Assembly (NCBI GenBank): GCA_910577185.1
Contig: CAJTLR010000101.1
Coordinates: 1-9,755, forward strand
Source: an uncultured Acetatifactor sp.
GTDB taxonomy: Bacteria > Bacillota > Clostridia > Lachnospirales > Lachnospiraceae
Direction: 5' to 3'
Length of the DNA stretch: 9,755 nucleotides
Part shown: positions 6,428 through 9,755 of the stretch, in pieces
How positions within the stretch are numbered: position 1 is the first letter of the stretch
Layout: every line of letters starts with the position of its first letter
Program-made: the position numbers and the translations under genes
The notes under the pieces: model-generated
What the model saw: only the letters and a program-made list of their open reading frames with translations
Databases searched by the model: none
What the model was told of the DNA's origin: nothing

Positions 6428-9121
6428 GTGTTTAAAAAATGGCTTGATATCATATTTGACTATAAAATCAGTCTGAGGGAACGTGTGTTCCGACTGGTTA
6501 CAGGCATCAGCATGATTGCCCTGATATTTATTCTGATTCTGGGCAGATATACGGCAAACTGGTTCCTGCTGGCTGGCAGCCTTGTGTATATGTATATGGT
6601 TGCAAAGATCAGTATTCAAAAGGGATGTATCAATGCGGGGGCAACCGCCACGGTGGTGCTGCTTCTGCTGCTGTTCCCGGTGGTTTTTTTCACGGGAGGA
6701 GGGATTTACGGAGGCGTGCCGGAATGGTTCGTGCTCTGCTTTATTTACATCAGTATTACCCTGGAGGGCAGGAGGAAGCCGGTATTTTTCCTGCTGTGTT
6801 CTGCGGAAACACTTCTCTGTTATTATATTGCGTACAACTACCCGGAACTGGTTATGGAAAATACCACGGCACAGGCTTATTTTGATTCTGCCCGGTCTGT
6901 CATACTGGCCGGGGCCCTGACCAGTGTCCTGCTTTTGTTTCAAAATCATTTGTATGAAGAGGAAAACAAACTCACCATACAGCAGAAAAAAGAGATCGAG
7001 GAGCTGAACCAGGCAGAAAATCACTTTTTTTCCAGTATGAGCCATGAGATCCGCACACCCATCAATACCATTATCGGATTGAACGAGATGATACTGCGGG
7101 CGGACATTTCGGGGGAAGTGGCAGAGAACGCCAGGAATATTCAGGGAGCCAGTAAAATGCTGCTCACGCTGATCAATGATATCCTGGATTTGTCCAAAAT
7201 CAAGTCCGGAAAAATGGAGATTGTGAACGCGTCCTATGAGACAGGGGAACTTTTTTCAGAGATCGTGAACATGATATGGATCAAGGCGAAGGAAAAAGGG
7301 CTGGAATTCCGGCTGCATGTGGATCCTTCCATGCCCAGCATGCTCTGCGGGGACGAGGTACGTATCAAGCAGGTATTGATCAATCTGCTGAACAATGCGG
7401 TGAAATATACAAAAGAGGGATCCGTGACGCTGTCCGTGCGGTGCGAGCGGGTGGGCGTGAACCGGGTGCGCGTCTGGTATTCCGTGGAAGATACGGGACA
7501 GGGAGTGAAAAAGGAAAACATTCCTTATATATTTGATGCCTTCAAGCGTGTGGACGAAAAGAAAAACCGCCATATCGAGGGTACCGGGCTGGGACTGAGC
7601 ATTGTCCGCCAGCTGGTGGAACTGATGGGCGGGGAAATCAGCGTCAACAGTGTGTATATGAACGGTTCCACATTTCTTGTGACACTGGAACAGGATATTA
7701 TGAGCGAAAAGGAACTGGGAACCTTTACACTCACATCCAGGATGAAAGTCCATGATGGGGAGCAGTACAGGCAGAGTTTTGAAGCACCCAATGCGCATGT
7801 GCTTGTGGTGGATGACAACGAGATGAACCTGCTGGTGGTGAGCAAGCTTCTCTCGGAGACCAAAGTGCAGATTGACACGGCTTCCAGCGGCGCGGAATGC
7901 CTGAAGCTGGCCCAGTACCAGCATTATGACTGTATTTTGATGGATCATCTGATGCCGGAGATGGATGGAATAGAATGTCTCCATGCCCTTCATGCGCAGC
8001 CGGGAGGGCTGTGCCAGGATACGCCTGTGATTGCGCTGACTGCCAATGCCGGAAGCGACAATCAGCAGCTTTACAGGAAAGAAGGATTCAGCGGTTATCT
8101 GGCAAAGCCCATCAGCGGTGCCCTGCTGGAAGCTGCCGTGCTGAGCATTCTGCCAAAGAAGCTTGTGAAACTCAGCGAAATGGCCAGTCAGTCCGAAATC
8201 GGGAAGGATGTGCTGATTTTTGACCAGGCAAAGAGGATTTCACTGCTGGTTACCACCGACAGCGTCTGTGATCTTCCGGAATCCCTGCAGAAGAAATTCG
8301 GCCTCCATATCTGTCCTTACTATGTGTGTACGGAACAAGGACGTTTCCTGGACAATTCCGAGCTGAAGGCAGATGAGCTGCTGGCCTATATGGCAGAGGG
8401 GAAAAACGGCATATCCCAGCCGCCCACGGTGGAGGATTATGAGAAATTCTTTGCCCAGAGGCTGAATGAAGCCCAGAATGTGATTCATATCACCATGGCC
8501 AAGCACGTCAGCGACGGGTACCGCAATGCCATGGAGGCGGCAAAATCCTTTGAAAATGTCACGGTAATTGATTCCGGACATCTTTCCAGCAGTATGGGAC
8601 TTTCGGTGCTGCATGCCGCTTATATGGCGGAAAACCATGCCTCAAAGGCGGATATTGTGAAGACGGTGAAAAAGCTGAGGCACTCCATTTCTTCGGCCTT
8701 TATCATTGACAGTACCCATATGATGTGCAAGTCAGGACAGATATCCAGAAAGATTCAGGTGATGTGTGACGCACTGCTGCTGCATCCTGTTATTGTACTG
8801 CGGAACAGCCGGATGGCAGTGGGCAGCATGGAGATGGGAAGCTTTAACCATGTGATAAAAGGATATGTCAAGAAAGTACTTCTGAATACAAGGAATATTG
8901 ACAGGAGGGTTCTGTTCATTACTTATGCGGGACTGGATGACAAGAGTCTTCAATATATCCAGGATCTGGTAAAACAGTATTGTCCTTTCGAGAGGATTTA
9001 CCTGCAGAAAGCGTCTTCTGCGATTGCCAGCAATTGTGGACCAGGATCCTTCGGTCTGCTGTTTATGAAGAAAAATGACGCATTGATTACATATTCGGAC
9101 ACACCGGGGGAAAGCCGGTAA
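6428..9121 (+). CDS. Membrane hybrid histidine kinase with C-terminal DegV domain
   Basis: The protein is 897 residues from the GTG at 6428. About six membrane segments (roughly 24-40, 44-62, 71-90, 97-112, 118-136, 157-172) are followed by a short Glu/Lys coiled stretch. HisKA has His206 in MSHEIRTP. The HATPase has N-box Asn323, G1 EDTGQG (354-359) and G2 EGTGLGLSIV (384-393). The receiver has VVDDNEMN (460-467), Asp506 in LMDHLMPEMDG, Thr538 and Lys560. From about 604 to 881 there is a full-length DegV domain: TTDSVCDLP at its start, SQPP, HITMAKHVSDGY, VIDSG, a KSGQIS segment, HPVIVL and the closing GPGSFGLLF. DegV proteins include FakB, which carries fatty acids for the FakA kinase. I infer that lipid or acyl ligand binding modulates the kinase or receiver, or is modulated by it. 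There is no HPt, so this kinase may use the one in the preceding protein. It lies 90 bases after that gene, in the same operon, and ends before a strong terminator. Confidence 0.88.
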   Translation: MFKKWLDIIFDYKISLRERVFRLVTGISMIALIFILILGRYTANWFLLAGSLVYMYMVAKISIQKGCINAGATATVVLLLLLFPVVFFTGGGIYGGVPEWFVLCFIYISITLEGRRKPVFFLLCSAETLLCYYIAYNYPELVMENTTAQAYFDSARSVILAGALTSVLLLFQNHLYEEENKLTIQQKKEIEELNQAENHFFSSMSHEIRTPINTIIGLNEMILRADISGEVAENARNIQGASKMLLTLINDILDLSKIKSGKMEIVNASYETGELFSEIVNMIWIKAKEKGLEFRLHVDPSMPSMLCGDEVRIKQVLINLLNNAVKYTKEGSVTLSVRCERVGVNRVRVWYSVEDTGQGVKKENIPYIFDAFKRVDEKKNRHIEGTGLGLSIVRQLVELMGGEISVNSVYMNGSTFLVTLEQDIMSEKELGTFTLTSRMKVHDGEQYRQSFEAPNAHVLVVDDNEMNLLVVSKLLSETKVQIDTASSGAECLKLAQYQHYDCILMDHLMPEMDGIECLHALHAQPGGLCQDTPVIALTANAGSDNQQLYRKEGFSGYLAKPISGALLEAAVLSILPKKLVKLSEMASQSEIGKDVLIFDQAKRISLLVTTDSVCDLPESLQKKFGLHICPYYVCTEQGRFLDNSELKADELLAYMAEGKNGISQPPTVEDYEKFFAQRLNEAQNVIHITMAKHVSDGYRNAMEAAKSFENVTVIDSGHLSSSMGLSVLHAAYMAENHASKADIVKTVKKLRHSISSAFIIDSTHMMCKSGQISRKIQVMCDALLLHPVIVLRNSRMAVGSMEMGSFNHVIKGYVKKVLLNTRNIDRRVLFITYAGLDDKSLQYIQDLVKQYCPFERIYLQKASSAIASNCGPGSFGLLFMKKNDALITYSDTPGESR

Positions 9122-9139
9122 ATACGGATACATTGTTGG

Positions 9140-9187
9140 TCGGCAACAGCCGGGTGTATGCCAGGGCTGTTGCCGATTTGTCGTTTT
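9140..9187 (+). terminator. Intrinsic terminator of the signalling operon
   Basis: TCGGCAACAGCC (9140-9151) pairs perfectly with GGCTGTTGCCGA (9165-9176) around a 13-nt loop, followed by TTTGTCGTTTT. It lies 19 bases after the stop of the DegV-kinase gene and closes the operon. Confidence 0.8.
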
Positions 9188-9283
9188 GCGGCAAATTTTG
9201 TCGACGGTCTTTCCTGGAAAATAGTCTGACAATATTATGAAATGATTTTACAAATCATTTTGTTCTGAAAAAGGAGGCCATGG

Positions 9284-9716
9284 ATGAAAAAGGCACAGAC
9301 AATGCAGATGACAAAATGGAAGGCATTTATCGGCGGCGGTGATATACTGCGGCGGTGGATGTGTACAAGACGCGGTATTTCATCCGTCACAGCACTTCCG
9401 CGATTTCCATTCTGGGGGAACTGGAAATTGTGAAAAAGCATGGGTACGGTCATATTACAGTCAACAAAACCAATGACTATGTGATAAAACTGGAACCCAG
9501 GGCGCCGCATTTCCATACCTGGTTGTGAGGGAAAATCAGTTCCTGCAAGTGTCCGGACGGCTGCTGGATTTGATGATCGCAGAACTGTCGGAGCCGCTGC
9601 AGAGACTATTGTGCGCCTTTCCGGAGGAATTGCGTGAGAGGGCCGCGGAAATGGCCCTGGAGGCGGCCGTGAGAGAACTGGGCAGGGTGATTCAGGGATC
9701 CGCGGGAAAGGTGTAG
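9284..9716 (+). pseudogene. Unrecognised gene, apparently broken by two frameshifts
   Basis: A good ribosome site (AAAAAGGAGG, ending at 9277) lies six bases before the ATG at 9284, but that frame stops at 9433. Coding-like sequence appears to move between frames. The first part is 9284 to about 9355. The frame one base back is open from 9343 to 9528 and holds a peptide ending EPRAPHFHTWL. The third frame then runs from about 9525 to the TAG at 9716, giving a helical Glu/Leu/Ala-rich tail with GC-rich third positions like the kinases. Both changes fit loss of one base each. The joined product would be about 140 residues; I recognise no family. The last 63 codons could also be a separate small gene from GTG 9525, though no ribosome site supports that. 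Sequencing error remains possible. Confidence 0.4.
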
Positions 9717-9755
9717 GGCCGTTGCGTATGGCCTCACAGGACGACAGATCATATT

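Noticed and set aside
6329..7993. Two long minus-strand open frames (6329-7045 and 7256-7993) within the second kinase
   Set aside because: Both lie opposite intact kinase domains whose catalytic motifs are all present, and the predicted products resemble no family.
9240..9260. AAATGAT/ATCATTT inverted repeat before the last gene
   Set aside because: A 7-bp A/T-only palindrome in A/T-rich intergenic DNA is weak evidence for an operator, and no convincing -35/-10 pair accompanies it.
1..9755. CRISPR array, tRNA, rRNA, transposase or integrase
   Set aside because: I looked for regularly spaced repeats, cloverleaf-like sequence, ribosomal RNA signatures and transposase motifs on both strands and saw none.

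Overview
The window looks like chromosomal DNA of a Gram-positive Clostridia bacterium, most likely Lachnospiraceae. This is inferred from strong GGAGG ribosome sites, sigma-A type promoters, AGG/GGA-rich codon use, an ABC-F protein behind a leader-peptide attenuator, and large hybrid histidine kinases of a type common in that family. No 16S or other taxonomic marker is present.

Region 1 (1-1150) is debris. After about 300 bases with nothing recognisable there is a fragment of an ABC transporter ATPase with no Walker A. It is followed by a short tyrosine-phosphatase P-loop remnant joined in frame to the C-terminal half of a HAD-family hydrolase. A strong stem-loop separates this from the next gene.

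Region 2 (1159-3202, minus strand) is a complete regulatory module for an ABC-F ATPase: a near-consensus promoter, a long leader with a partly duplicated segment, a 29-codon leader peptide with its own ribosome site, two overlapping/adjacent hairpins, two intrinsic terminators in tandem, then the 510-codon ABC-F gene. This layout is typical of antibiotic-inducible, ribosome-mediated attenuation. A 13-nt stretch inside the leader-peptide gene can pair with the loop and upper stem of the first terminator, giving a concrete antiterminator model.

Region 3 (3334-9187, plus strand) is a signalling operon with its own promoter and a strong terminator. Its genes encode a single-domain receiver protein; a membrane hybrid kinase (HK, degenerate receiver, true receiver, HPt) whose start overlaps the receiver stop as ATGA; and a second membrane hybrid kinase (HK, receiver) that carries a complete DegV-type (FakB-like lipid-binding) domain at its C terminus. 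No DNA-binding output domain is encoded. The kinase-receiver-DegV fusion is the most interesting item: it suggests a link between phosphorelay signalling and a fatty-acid or other lipid ligand, although residues that hold the fatty-acid carboxylate in FakB proteins appear substituted.

Region 4 (9188-9755) holds an unrecognised gene with a good ribosome site whose coding potential passes through all three frames, so it is probably broken by two frameshifts.
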